Source: CAKZML01 sp963823435
GTDB taxonomy: Bacteria > Pseudomonadota > Gammaproteobacteria > Steroidobacterales > BM003
DNA: 64,000 nucleotides
Direction of reading: 5' to 3'
Assembly: GCA_963823435.1 (NCBI GenBank)
Contig: CAWGLN010000002.1
Coordinates: 186,001-250,000, forward strand
The number at the start of each line of letters is the position of its first letter. Within the stretch, counting starts at the first letter, position 1. Below are positions 9,393 to 17,168 of this stretch, piece after piece. Made by a program: the position numbers and the translations under genes. Under the pieces are notes generated by a model. That model was given only the letters and a program-made list of their open reading frames with translations. It had not been told where the DNA came from and ran no database searches.

Positions 9393-11869
9393 TAGAGCGC
9401 GGCGCCCAGGTACCCGGTCAGACGCAGCAAATCGGCGAATATACCCGCCGCCGTCACATCCGCCCCTGCTCCGGGTCCACGCACAATGAGCGGGTTGTCG
9501 GCGTAGCGTTGCGAGGAAAACTTGACGATGTTATCGGTCAGATCAATGCGGTGGAACGCATGTTCATCGCCGACCGCCACCAACCCGACAGTCGCCTTGC
9601 CGCTGGCATCCAGCCTGGCGATGTAGCGCAGAACTTTCCCTTCATTGCGGGCCTGCTCGAGGCGCCGGGCAATGATCTCGTCGAATTCTGTCAAGCGGCT
9701 GAGGAAGGTGTCCACGTCCGCCTCGACCAGGTCCTCCGGCACCATGCTCTCCACCTTGATGTCGGATAATTCCAGGTCCAGACCCATCTCCCTGCCCAGA
9801 ATCACCAGCTTGCGAGCCACGTCCATACCGGACAAGTCATCGCGCGGATCCGGCTCGGTGTAGCCCTGCTCACGTGCCTTTTGCACCAGGCTCGAAAACG
9901 GCACGCTCCCGTCATACAGGTTAAACAGGTAAGCCAGGGTTCCCGAGAATATCCCCTCCAGGGATTCGACCTTGTCACCGGTCTGGATGAGGTCCTGGAG
10001 TGTCCTGATGATGGGCAGACCGGCGCCGACGGTGGTCTCGTACAAAAAGCGGGTATTCCCCGCACGTCGTGCCTTGCGCAACTCACGGTAACTCTCCATG
10101 GGTGCGGTACCGGCGCGTTTGTTGGGCGTAATCACGTGTATCCCGCGTGCGAGCCAGGCCGCATAGTGACTGGCTACTTCGCCGCTGGCGCTGCAATCAA
10201 TAATCACTGCATGCGGAAGGTGATCAGACTGAACATGATCAACAAAGCGTTTCATATCAAGGGTATCGCCCCGCTCCGCATACGCGGCGCGCCAACTGGA
10301 CAGATTACAGGCGCGTGACTCCAGCAACATCCGCGTTGATCCGGCGATCCCGCGTACCCGCAAGTCCAGGTTCAGGTTCTTGCGCAGGCGCTCCAGTTCT
10401 CCGGCTAACTGGTCCAGCAGGACAGAACCCACATGTCCGGGGCCTATCAAGCCAATAGAAATCGTTTGCGGCGAAAGGTAGAAGCTGGCATGCACGGCAC
10501 GCAGGGCCCTGGAGGCATGTTCGCTATCAATTACGCAGGAAATATTTCGTTCCGACGAACCCTGGGCGATAGCACGCACATTGATACCGGCTTTCCCCAG
10601 GGCGCCGAAAACCTTGCCCGATACACCGGCCGCGCCGGCCATACCGTCGCCGACCACGGCCAATATGCTGTTACCGGCAGTCACTTCCACATCGTGTATC
10701 TGTCCACCGCGTAGTTCCGCGACGAAGGCTTCGCGTATCACCGTTGCTGCCCGACCGGCGTCCCTCTCGGGAACCGCCACGCAAATGGAATGCTCCGAAC
10801 TTGCCTGGGAAATCAGCACCACTGAAACCCCCGCGTCCTTCAGCCCACCGAACAACCGATCGGCCGTGCCGGGGACGCCGATCATACCGGCGCCCTCCAC
10901 GTTGATCAGGGCAATACCGTCGATGGCGGTGATGCCCTTCACCACCCCCGGCGAGCCGGGTGCCGCAGAAATCACCGTGCCGGGCGCCCCGGCATTAAAG
11001 GAGTTCTTGATGACTATCGGGATTTTCTTGTCCACCGCCGGGTGCATGGTCTGCGGATGAATCACCTTGGCGCCAAAGTAGGAAAGCTCCATGGCCTCGC
11101 TGTATGACAGGCTCGCGATGACTGATGCATCAGGCACCCTGCGTGGGTCCGCACTCATCACCCCGTCCACATCAGTCCAGATCACAATCTCGCGGGCGTC
11201 CAGCAGGGCACCGAAAATCGAGCCCGAATAATCACTGCCGTTGCGCCCCAGGTTTGCCTGCAGGCCCCTGACGTCGCTGGCGATAAAGCCGGTTACCACG
11301 ACCAGTCCGTCAAAATCATCCGGCAGTTCATGCTTCAGCTTGGCTTTTGAGTCCTGCCAACGTACCACCGGGCCAAGTTCATGCTGGTCGATGACCACCG
11401 TCTCGCGGGCATCAAGCCAGCGTACCCGCCCCTCGCCCCAGCGACGGGCAAGAAACCGGCTCAACAGCTGTGCCGACCACAGCTCACCGTAACCCGACAC
11501 CACGTCCCGACTGATATTCGCCGCGGAGCGCATGATGGAAATGGCGCGCAGGATATCTCTCAAATCCTTCGTGTCCCGATCCAGGATCTCGGTGATTTCC
11601 GCCTTTCCAAGTTCATCCAGTAATTCGTCGGCAATCACTCGATAACGGTTTACGGCAGATTCCAGAACCTCCATGACTTCGCCACCGGCGTGCTCGGCCA
11701 GGTCCAGGCAACGAACGAGCATATCGGTGACACCCTTGGCGGCAGAAACCACCACGGCATGGCGCTGCAATTGGCCTGTCTCCAGGATCTCGGCGACCCG
11801 CCGGTAACAACTGGCATCGGCCAGGCTGCTTCCGCCAAACTTGCTGACCAACCAGTTCTTATCGCTCAT
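9392..11869 (-). CDS. thrA: Bifunctional aspartokinase I / homoserine dehydrogenase I
   Basis: The fused enzyme catalyses the first and third steps of the aspartate pathway to threonine. It has 825 residues, close to E. coli ThrA. The aspartokinase begins with KFGGSSLAD, ACT-type regulatory domains lie between about 315 and 465, and the homoserine dehydrogenase Rossmann segment GLIGPGHVGSVLLDQL begins near 475. Feedback control by threonine is expected from the family. A small gene with a strong terminator lies immediately upstream, so thrA either has its own promoter in the 100 bp before it (a TACAAT box at about 11914-11919) or depends on read-through. Confidence 0.97.
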   Translation of the reverse strand: MSDKNWLVSKFGGSSLADASCYRRVAEILETGQLQRHAVVVSAAKGVTDMLVRCLDLAEHAGGEVMEVLESAVNRYRVIADELLDELGKAEITEILDRDTKDLRDILRAISIMRSAANISRDVVSGYGELWSAQLLSRFLARRWGEGRVRWLDARETVVIDQHELGPVVRWQDSKAKLKHELPDDFDGLVVVTGFIASDVRGLQANLGRNGSDYSGSIFGALLDAREIVIWTDVDGVMSADPRRVPDASVIASLSYSEAMELSYFGAKVIHPQTMHPAVDKKIPIVIKNSFNAGAPGTVISAAPGSPGVVKGITAIDGIALINVEGAGMIGVPGTADRLFGGLKDAGVSVVLISQASSEHSICVAVPERDAGRAATVIREAFVAELRGGQIHDVEVTAGNSILAVVGDGMAGAAGVSGKVFGALGKAGINVRAIAQGSSERNISCVIDSEHASRALRAVHASFYLSPQTISIGLIGPGHVGSVLLDQLAGELERLRKNLNLDLRVRGIAGSTRMLLESRACNLSSWRAAYAERGDTLDMKRFVDHVQSDHLPHAVIIDCSASGEVASHYAAWLARGIHVITPNKRAGTAPMESYRELRKARRAGNTRFLYETTVGAGLPIIRTLQDLIQTGDKVESLEGIFSGTLAYLFNLYDGSVPFSSLVQKAREQGYTEPDPRDDLSGMDVARKLVILGREMGLDLELSDIKVESMVPEDLVEADVDTFLSRLTEFDEIIARRLEQARNEGKVLRYIARLDASGKATVGLVAVGDEHAFHRIDLTDNIVKFSSQRYADNPLIVRGPGAGADVTAAGIFADLLRLTGYLGAAL

Positions 11870-11970
11870 TTCTGCCCCGAATGTGCAACTGCAAAAAAAA
11901 CGATTGTATGGGGCAACGCCTTGGGATTAAAGAGCTATTCAGCGAAACCCGGCAAGATAAAAAAGCAGGC

Positions 11971-11996
11971 CAAAAAAAACCCCGTTATACGGGGTT
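11971..11996 (-). terminator. Rho-independent terminator between the small gene and thrA
   Basis: On the minus strand a 7 bp stem (AACCCCG/CGGGGTT) with a 5 nt loop is followed by eight T. The loop contains the stop codon of the small gene. It would end transcription about 100 bp before thrA. Confidence 0.85.
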
Positions 11997-12140
11997 CAGT
12001 TTTGCAGGGTTTTTATTATTTTTAGACGCAGTTGCTTGCTGTCTTAGAGCTTTTGCTTTCCACACAAGCTTTTTATCGTTATCCAGCGACGTTAACACCA
12101 CCCTAAAAGCACCCGCTCGGGGTACATTTGGTTGATCCAT
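11985..12140 (-). CDS. Putative 51-residue small protein upstream of thrA
   Basis: An ATG at 12140 opens a 51-codon frame running to a TAA at 11987-11985. The product starts MDQPNVPRAG and is basic, with many Lys, Asn and Ala, including KLVWKAKALRQQA near the middle. It resembles no family I know. Support comes from context: a promoter-like TTGCAC-17 bp-TATAAG lies upstream on the same strand, and the stop codon sits in the loop of a strong terminator. It has only two Thr and no Ile codon, so it does not look like a thr attenuator leader peptide. The ribosome binding site is poor (CCGGAAAC before ATG). Confidence 0.5.
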   Translation of the reverse strand: MDQPNVPRAGAFRVVLTSLDNDKKLVWKAKALRQQATASKNNKNPAKLNPV

Positions 12141-12160
12141 GTTTCCGGCCGCTGTAGGTA

Positions 12161-12189
12161 CTTATACAATCGTCGTGCCAGAAGTGCAA
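12161..12189 (-). promoter_or_regulatory. Sigma-70-like promoter for the small gene upstream of thrA
   Basis: On the minus strand TTGCAC (12189-12184) and TATAAG (12166-12161) are separated by exactly 17 bp, and the -10 is preceded by TG (extended -10). Transcription would begin about 15 bp upstream of the ATG at 12140. Confidence 0.5.
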
Positions 12190-12423
12190 TTACTTCTTAC
12201 TTTCAAGGGCTTAAGTTTTTGAGCCGGACCCGGTCCCGGCCAAAGTGTAAAGAATTCCGACACTTTTCCAGCCACGCCGCACCTTTACAGAGCCGTCCGG
12301 CTTGCCCGGATCAGCCTCGACGAAGCCCGGAAATCACCTCAAATGAGCTGCCCGTCCTGTCCCTGGACTCCGGGTTGGCTCAAACGCCTGCTGCCGCGAC
12401 TTGCGCAGCGCACATCCGGGTAA

Positions 12424-13308
12424 GTGCCTGTTGCAATCATGCTGCAGCGAGGCAAGAATGCGCCGATGCGTATGACTTCAGGCGAATTCAAAGGCTGGTC
12501 CAACAAGGCCGTCACCCTGATGGGTATGTCGGGGGTGGGCAAGACCACGCTCGCCAGTCACCTGCCCAGGGACAACTGGTTTCATTTTTCCGGGGACTAC
12601 CGGATCGGCACCAAGTACCTCGAAGAACCGATACTCGACAACATCAAGCGCCAGGCCATGCAGGTGGACTTCCTGCGCGAGTTGTTGCGCAGTGACTCCA
12701 TTTATATCGCCAGCAATATTACCGTCGATAACCTGAGCCCTATCTCCACCTTTCTTGGCAAAATTGGTCGCTCGGACAAGGGCGGACTGGCGGTGGACGA
12801 GTTTCTGCGTCGCCAGCGTCTGCACCGGGAGGCAGAAATCCAGGCCATGAAGGATGTGCCGGAATTCATACGCAAGGCCCAGGAAATCTACGGCTACGAA
12901 CATTTCATCAATGATGCCGGCGGCAGCGTGTGCGAACTGGATGACAAGGGAATGCTGGATGCTCTGGCCGGCAGCACGCTGATTCTCTACCTGCGACCGG
13001 ACCAGGAAATGGAGCAACAGTTGATCCGCAGGGCGGTGACTCATCCCAAGCCGCTGTACTACCGGGAAGACTTCTTCCAGACCCAGGTCGCCATATATTT
13101 GGCCGAGCAGTCACTGGATAGCCCGTCCCGGATTGAGCCGGATGAATTCGTACAATGGATATTCCCCAAGCTTGCCGCGCACCGCAAACCCCGCTACGAA
13201 GCCATCACCCGGCAGTATGGCTATGCCGTGGATGCCGCCTCCATCAGCAGCCTGCGTGACGAGAAGGACATCATCGACCTGATTGGTGAGGCCCTGGATC
13301 AAGCCTAA
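12424..13308 (+). CDS. P-loop NTPase of unknown function
   Basis: I do not recognise a named family. A clear Walker A motif, GMSGVGKTT, lies at residues 34-42, followed by HFSGDYRIG and a later FINDAGGSVCEL segment that looks like a nucleoside-kinase or ATPase core; HPKPLYYREDFF lies in the C-terminal half. The protein has about 294 residues, no membrane segment and no signal peptide. The start is uncertain: GTG 12424 or ATG 12439, 12466 or 12472 all lie ahead of the Walker motif and none has a clear ribosome binding site. It is divergent from the thrA upstream region and convergent with the EamA gene, whose stop it overlaps by 4 bp. A small-molecule or protein kinase role is possible. Confidence 0.75.
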   Translation: MPVAIMLQRGKNAPMRMTSGEFKGWSNKAVTLMGMSGVGKTTLASHLPRDNWFHFSGDYRIGTKYLEEPILDNIKRQAMQVDFLRELLRSDSIYIASNITVDNLSPISTFLGKIGRSDKGGLAVDEFLRRQRLHREAEIQAMKDVPEFIRKAQEIYGYEHFINDAGGSVCELDDKGMLDALAGSTLILYLRPDQEMEQQLIRRAVTHPKPLYYREDFFQTQVAIYLAEQSLDSPSRIEPDEFVQWIFPKLAAHRKPRYEAITRQYGYAVDAASISSLRDEKDIIDLIGEALDQA

Positions 13309-14180
13309 CCGGGTGTCTGGACGTCCGGTGTCTTGAGTATCGCCCACAAAGCAGTGGCTGCCAGGATCAAAGCCCCTCCTGCCATCGCCGTGGCGCCGGG
13401 TTCCTCGCCGTGAACCAGCCATGCCCATACCGGGCTCAGAACGGGCTCCAGCAATAACAGCAAGGACGCCTCCAGGGCCGTCACATTGCGTATGCCCCGG
13501 GTCATGAACACATAGGCCAGGGCAATCTGGGCCGCCCCCAGGTAGAGCAACAGCATCCAGTCCCCAACCGGTGCGGCAGGAATGGGAAAGGCCATGCTGC
13601 CGGCCACCAGGCAGGCAATGAGGTTGCCGGCCACCACGCTGGCCAGTGCCGGATCCTGTCCTGGTGTCATTTTTCGGGATTGCCAACGCAAGCCCAGCAC
13701 CGTCAGCGCCCAGGTCACACCGGCACAGGCGGCAAAGATATTGCCCAGCGCCGGATTCGGGGAGGTGACGGTGGCGGACTCCTGGCCCAGCAGCAGCAGG
13801 GCCAGGCCCACAGCCAGGACGGCCATCAGCAGCAAATCCAGCCTCTGTACCTTTTCCTTGAGCAGCAACGGCCCAAGCAGCAGCAGGTATAAAGGCGCCG
13901 TGGATTGCAGGAAAATTGCATTCGCGGCCGTGGTCAGCTTATTGGCCAGGACATAGAAAATCATGGTCCCGGCAAAACACGCCGCCACCCCGAGGATACC
14001 CAGGGACCAACCCTTGCGTGCCTGCGGCAACAACAGCCACAACACCAGCGCCGCGACCAGGCTGCGCATGCTGGCAACCTGCCAGCCCGTGAAACTCAGG
14101 AGCTTGATCACCGTCCCGCCAGTGGAAAACAGGATCGCAGCAAGCAGCAATGACGCCCTGGCGGATTGTGCGGTCTGCAT
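13305..14180 (-). CDS. EamA/DMT family permease
   Basis: This is an inner-membrane transporter of 291 residues with about ten hydrophobic segments arranged as two similar five-helix halves, the hallmark of the drug/metabolite (EamA, formerly DUF6) superfamily. Signature-like stretches are STGGTVIKLLSFTG in the first half and EPVLSPVWAWLVHGEEP near 235-260. The substrate is unknown; many relatives export amino acids or metabolites. The ribosome binding site AGAGG lies in a sequence matching one end of the 160 bp inverted-repeat element found upstream of queE. Confidence 0.9.
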   Translation of the reverse strand: MQTAQSARASLLLAAILFSTGGTVIKLLSFTGWQVASMRSLVAALVLWLLLPQARKGWSLGILGVAACFAGTMIFYVLANKLTTAANAIFLQSTAPLYLLLLGPLLLKEKVQRLDLLLMAVLAVGLALLLLGQESATVTSPNPALGNIFAACAGVTWALTVLGLRWQSRKMTPGQDPALASVVAGNLIACLVAGSMAFPIPAAPVGDWMLLLYLGAAQIALAYVFMTRGIRNVTALEASLLLLLEPVLSPVWAWLVHGEEPGATAMAGGALILAATALWAILKTPDVQTPG

Positions 14181-14515
14181 GGTCTGGGGAGCCTCTGATT
14201 TAATCGGGTTGAGGCGGATTGTACGCGAAAGGATCCAGACTCAAGGTGCCGGTTACACAATACTCATCCTCAAAGCCCATCAACGCAGAAGATGTATATC
14301 GACATTTTATCCCTGATTTCGGCAGACACTCCTCAATTCGCCTTGGGGAAGAATCGGGGTCGAACCGCAATGAAATGGCCAACCGCCAAACACCTTTCGG
14401 AAACTTCGGTTAGACCCCATTTTTCTCAGCTCAAAGCGCGCTTCCTGGGTCAGTACGATACAGTGGGGCGTACTTTTAGCTACCTCGCACCGCTCGGAAC
14501 TCGACCCCGAACTCC
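14181..14515. other. Intergenic region without a recognisable gene
   Basis: Between the EamA start and the serA stop I see no convincing gene. It holds a copy of an element end (14188-14205) and a 10 bp inverted repeat, TCGGGGTCGA at 14354-14363 and TCGACCCCGA at 14501-14510, 137 bp apart. The serA-proximal side could act as a transcription end, but there is no clear hairpin with a T tract. Confidence 0.5.
14188..14205 (+). repeat. Single copy of the queE-element terminal repeat
   Basis: The 18 bp match 16 of 18 positions of the left end of the 160 bp element at 35603. No inverted partner is found within 330 bp, so this is a remnant or solo end. As at queE, it lies directly in front of a minus-strand start codon. 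Confidence 0.45.
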
Positions 14516-15745
14516 CTAGTGCAACAGACGCGTACGTATTGTGCCCTTGATCTTCAACAGGGCGTCGACCAGGGGCCCGGCCTCCTCCAGTTCCACATCC
14601 ATCACCACGTAACCGATTTCACGGGAGGTCTGCAGGTACTGTGAAGCGATATTTACGCCTTGATCGGAAAACACTTTATTGATTCGCTCCAGTACGCCCG
14701 GCGAATTGTGGTGTATATGCAAAATCCTGCGCTTGTCGTAATGATCGGGAATCGCCACCTGCGGGAAATTCACGGCCGTCATGGTTGAACCGTTGTCGCT
14801 GTACTTGACCAACTTGCCGGCCACCTCCAGCGCGATATTCTCCTGCGCCTCCTGGGTGCTGCCGCCGATATGAGGTGTCAGGATGACGTTGTCGAACTCG
14901 CGCAAGGGCGACACGAATTCATCGTCGTTTGATCCGGGTTCGACCGGAAACACATCCACGGCGGCGCCGGCGATGTGTCCTGAGCGCAGCGCACTCACCA
15001 GGGCGTCTATATCCACTACGGTGCCACGCGCCGCATTGATCAGGTAGCTGCCCTTTTTCATCGCCGCCAATTCCCGGGCACCGATCATATTGCGGGTATC
15101 GGGAGTCTCCGGCACATGCAGAGATACTACGTCGGCGCTTCCAAGCAACTGCTTCAGCCTGTCCACCGGGCTCGCATTACCCAGTGGCAGCTTGTTCTCG
15201 ATGTCGTAATAGCAAACCCGCATACCCATGCTTTCCGCCATGATGCCAAGTTGCGTGCCTATGTGACCGTAACCGATGATGCCGAGCTTCTTGCCACGAA
15301 TTTCATACGCGTCTGTCGCCGTCTTTTGCCAGATCCCCCGGTGGGCCTTGGCATTTTTCTCGGGTATGCGACGCATCAGGTAAATAATTTCCGCCAGCAC
15401 CAGTTCGGCGACACTGCGGGTATTGGAAAATGGCGCGTTAAATACCGGCACTCCCATCTTCTCGGCCGTATCCAGATCCACCTGGTTGGTGCCGATACAA
15501 AAACATCCCACGGCAGCGAGACGCTTGGCCTGACCCAGCACGGCAGCATTGATCTGGCTACGCGAGCGAATGCCAAGAAAATGCGCCGTCTTGATCTCTT
15601 TCTTCAATTCACCCTGGGGCAAGGCGTGTGCAAAGCGGGTGATATTTTTATATCCAGCCTCCTGGAAAGACCGAACCGCGGAATCGTGCACGCCTTCCAG
15701 CAGCAGTACGCGAATCTTGTCTTTGCTCAACGATAGTTTCTTCAT
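14516..15745 (-). CDS. serA: D-3-phosphoglycerate dehydrogenase
   Basis: The enzyme oxidises 3-phosphoglycerate to 3-phosphohydroxypyruvate with NAD, opening serine synthesis. At 409 residues it matches the E. coli-type enzyme. The Rossmann loop GYGHIG is at 158-163, the catalytic residues are R240, E269 and H292 (the latter in LTPHIGGST), and the last 80 residues form an ACT domain that normally mediates serine inhibition. It stands alone here, with no serB or serC nearby. Confidence 0.96.
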   Translation of the reverse strand: MKKLSLSKDKIRVLLLEGVHDSAVRSFQEAGYKNITRFAHALPQGELKKEIKTAHFLGIRSRSQINAAVLGQAKRLAAVGCFCIGTNQVDLDTAEKMGVPVFNAPFSNTRSVAELVLAEIIYLMRRIPEKNAKAHRGIWQKTATDAYEIRGKKLGIIGYGHIGTQLGIMAESMGMRVCYYDIENKLPLGNASPVDRLKQLLGSADVVSLHVPETPDTRNMIGARELAAMKKGSYLINAARGTVVDIDALVSALRSGHIAGAAVDVFPVEPGSNDDEFVSPLREFDNVILTPHIGGSTQEAQENIALEVAGKLVKYSDNGSTMTAVNFPQVAIPDHYDKRRILHIHHNSPGVLERINKVFSDQGVNIASQYLQTSREIGYVVMDVELEEAGPLVDALLKIKGTIRTRLLH

Positions 15746-15826
15746 GGTAATGCCAGCTCAATGTGTGAAAAAAGCCAGGTCTGCACCGCGTAGAGAACGG
15801 TCTGCCGTTAAATACATCGCCCGGAT

Positions 15827-16120
15827 TCAGCAGCCCTCAAGAAGAATGAACTGGGCATCTGCTGCGTCCCTGCGCAGAGAAATGGCGTGTTGATATTCAG
15901 GCGAATTATACCAGCGACGGGCCGCCTCAAGGTCGGGAAACTCGATCAATACAACGCGGGCGGTTTCGGTCTTGCCCTCGAGTGTTTCAAGCAAACCACC
16001 CCGGGCAAGAAAATGCCCGCCATACCGAACTACGGCAGGCCCGGAGTGCTGTTTGTACTCTTCATAGGCCTCCGGATCGCTTACCGAGGCCCGCACGATA
16101 ACGTATGCTTTCGCACTCAC
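15827..16120 (-). CDS. DUF1330 domain protein
   Basis: A small protein of 97 residues with a ferredoxin-like dimeric alpha-beta barrel fold typical of DUF1330: YVIVRASVSDPEAYEEY at the start, YGGHFLARGG in the middle and a C-terminal FPDLEAARRWYNSPEYQ. Its biochemical role is not known in the family. I chose the GTG at 16120, which has AGGGGTGA upstream at good spacing and follows the quinone oxidoreductase stop by 4 bp; a longer version from 16141 would overlap that gene. Confidence 0.82.
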   Translation of the reverse strand: MSAKAYVIVRASVSDPEAYEEYKQHSGPAVVRYGGHFLARGGLLETLEGKTETARVVLIEFPDLEAARRWYNSPEYQHAISLRRDAADAQFILLEGC

Positions 16121-16124
16121 TTGA

Positions 16125-17117
16125 TCACCCCTGACCCGCATGGGTCATCGTCAATATCACTTTTCCAACAGCCTTTCGATTCTGTAGAGAAAGAAAACCC
16201 TTTTCATACTGCTCCAGCGGATAAATTTCCCTGATCACCGGCTTCAGCTCACCCCCGGCGATCCACCCGAGCAAATCCCGGAAGCCTGCGGCCGCACCTG
16301 CAGGATCCCTCTGGACCCAGGCGCCCCAGAAAACGCCAATGGCGCTGGCGCCCTTGAGCAACAACAGATTCAAGGGCAACGAGGGAATGGCGCCACCGGC
16401 GAAACCCACCACAAGATAGCGTCCGCCCCAGGCAAGACTGCGAACCGAGGGCTCCGCAAGTTCGGCCCCTACAGGGTCGTAAATCACATCCACACCCTTG
16501 CCGGATGTGAGTTCCTTTACGCGACCGCGCAGATCTTCACTGCGATAGTTGATGACATCGACGGCACCCGCCTCACGTGCCGCGGCCAGCTTCTCGTCAC
16601 TGCCTGCCGCGGCGATGACTTTCGCTCCCATTAACTTGCCAAGCTCGACGGCGGCCAGACCGACGCCGCCACCGGCACCAAGCACCAGCAGGGTTTCGCC
16701 TTGCTGTAACCGGGCCTGCACTTTCAAGGCGTAGTATGAAGTCCCGTAGGCGGTTGCGATACTCGCCGCCAGGGGCATGGGCAGGCTGTCCGGAATGGGG
16801 ATTACACGCCGTGCGTCGGCGATCACTTCCTCGGCAAAAGCACCGGTGCCGCACAGAGCGATGGCCGCCTGGCCTGGCTTGAGGTGGCTGACCCCCTCGC
16901 CCACTTCGAGGACCCGGCCGGCCGCCTCGGCGCCCGGTACAAAAGGCAACTCGGGGCGATCCTGGTATTGCCCGCGGATGATCAGGGTGTCGAGAAAATT
17001 GAAGGCGGCTGCGTGTACTGCGAGTTTGACCTGGCCTGCGCCAACAGGTGGAGATTCCATGTCCTGTAGAACGAGTTTCTCCGGTCCACCCAGTTCGCGA
17101 CAAACCACTGCTCGCAT
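16125..17117 (-). CDS. Quinone oxidoreductase-like MDR family protein
   Basis: A medium-chain dehydrogenase/reductase of 330 residues in the NADPH:quinone oxidoreductase branch. The N-terminal catalytic domain has PFVPGAEAAG near 58-68. The nucleotide loop is GAGGGVG at 147-153 and is followed by AAVELGKLMGA. The zinc-binding cysteines of alcohol dehydrogenases are absent, as expected. It probably reduces quinones or activated alkenes with NADPH in the cytoplasm. It is coupled to the DUF1330 gene, 4 bp downstream. Confidence 0.88.
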   Translation of the reverse strand: MRAVVCRELGGPEKLVLQDMESPPVGAGQVKLAVHAAAFNFLDTLIIRGQYQDRPELPFVPGAEAAGRVLEVGEGVSHLKPGQAAIALCGTGAFAEEVIADARRVIPIPDSLPMPLAASIATAYGTSYYALKVQARLQQGETLLVLGAGGGVGLAAVELGKLMGAKVIAAAGSDEKLAAAREAGAVDVINYRSEDLRGRVKELTSGKGVDVIYDPVGAELAEPSVRSLAWGGRYLVVGFAGGAIPSLPLNLLLLKGASAIGVFWGAWVQRDPAGAAAGFRDLLGWIAGGELKPVIREIYPLEQYEKGFLSLQNRKAVGKVILTMTHAGQG

Positions 17118-17168
17118 GCCTGTGTTCTCCTTCGGTCAAACCCGTATTATGCGCCCCTCCGGATAGAT

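Noticed and set aside
11870..12140. Classical threonine attenuator before thrA
   Set aside because: The leader frame has two Thr and no Ile codons, and no alternative antiterminator pairing was evident.
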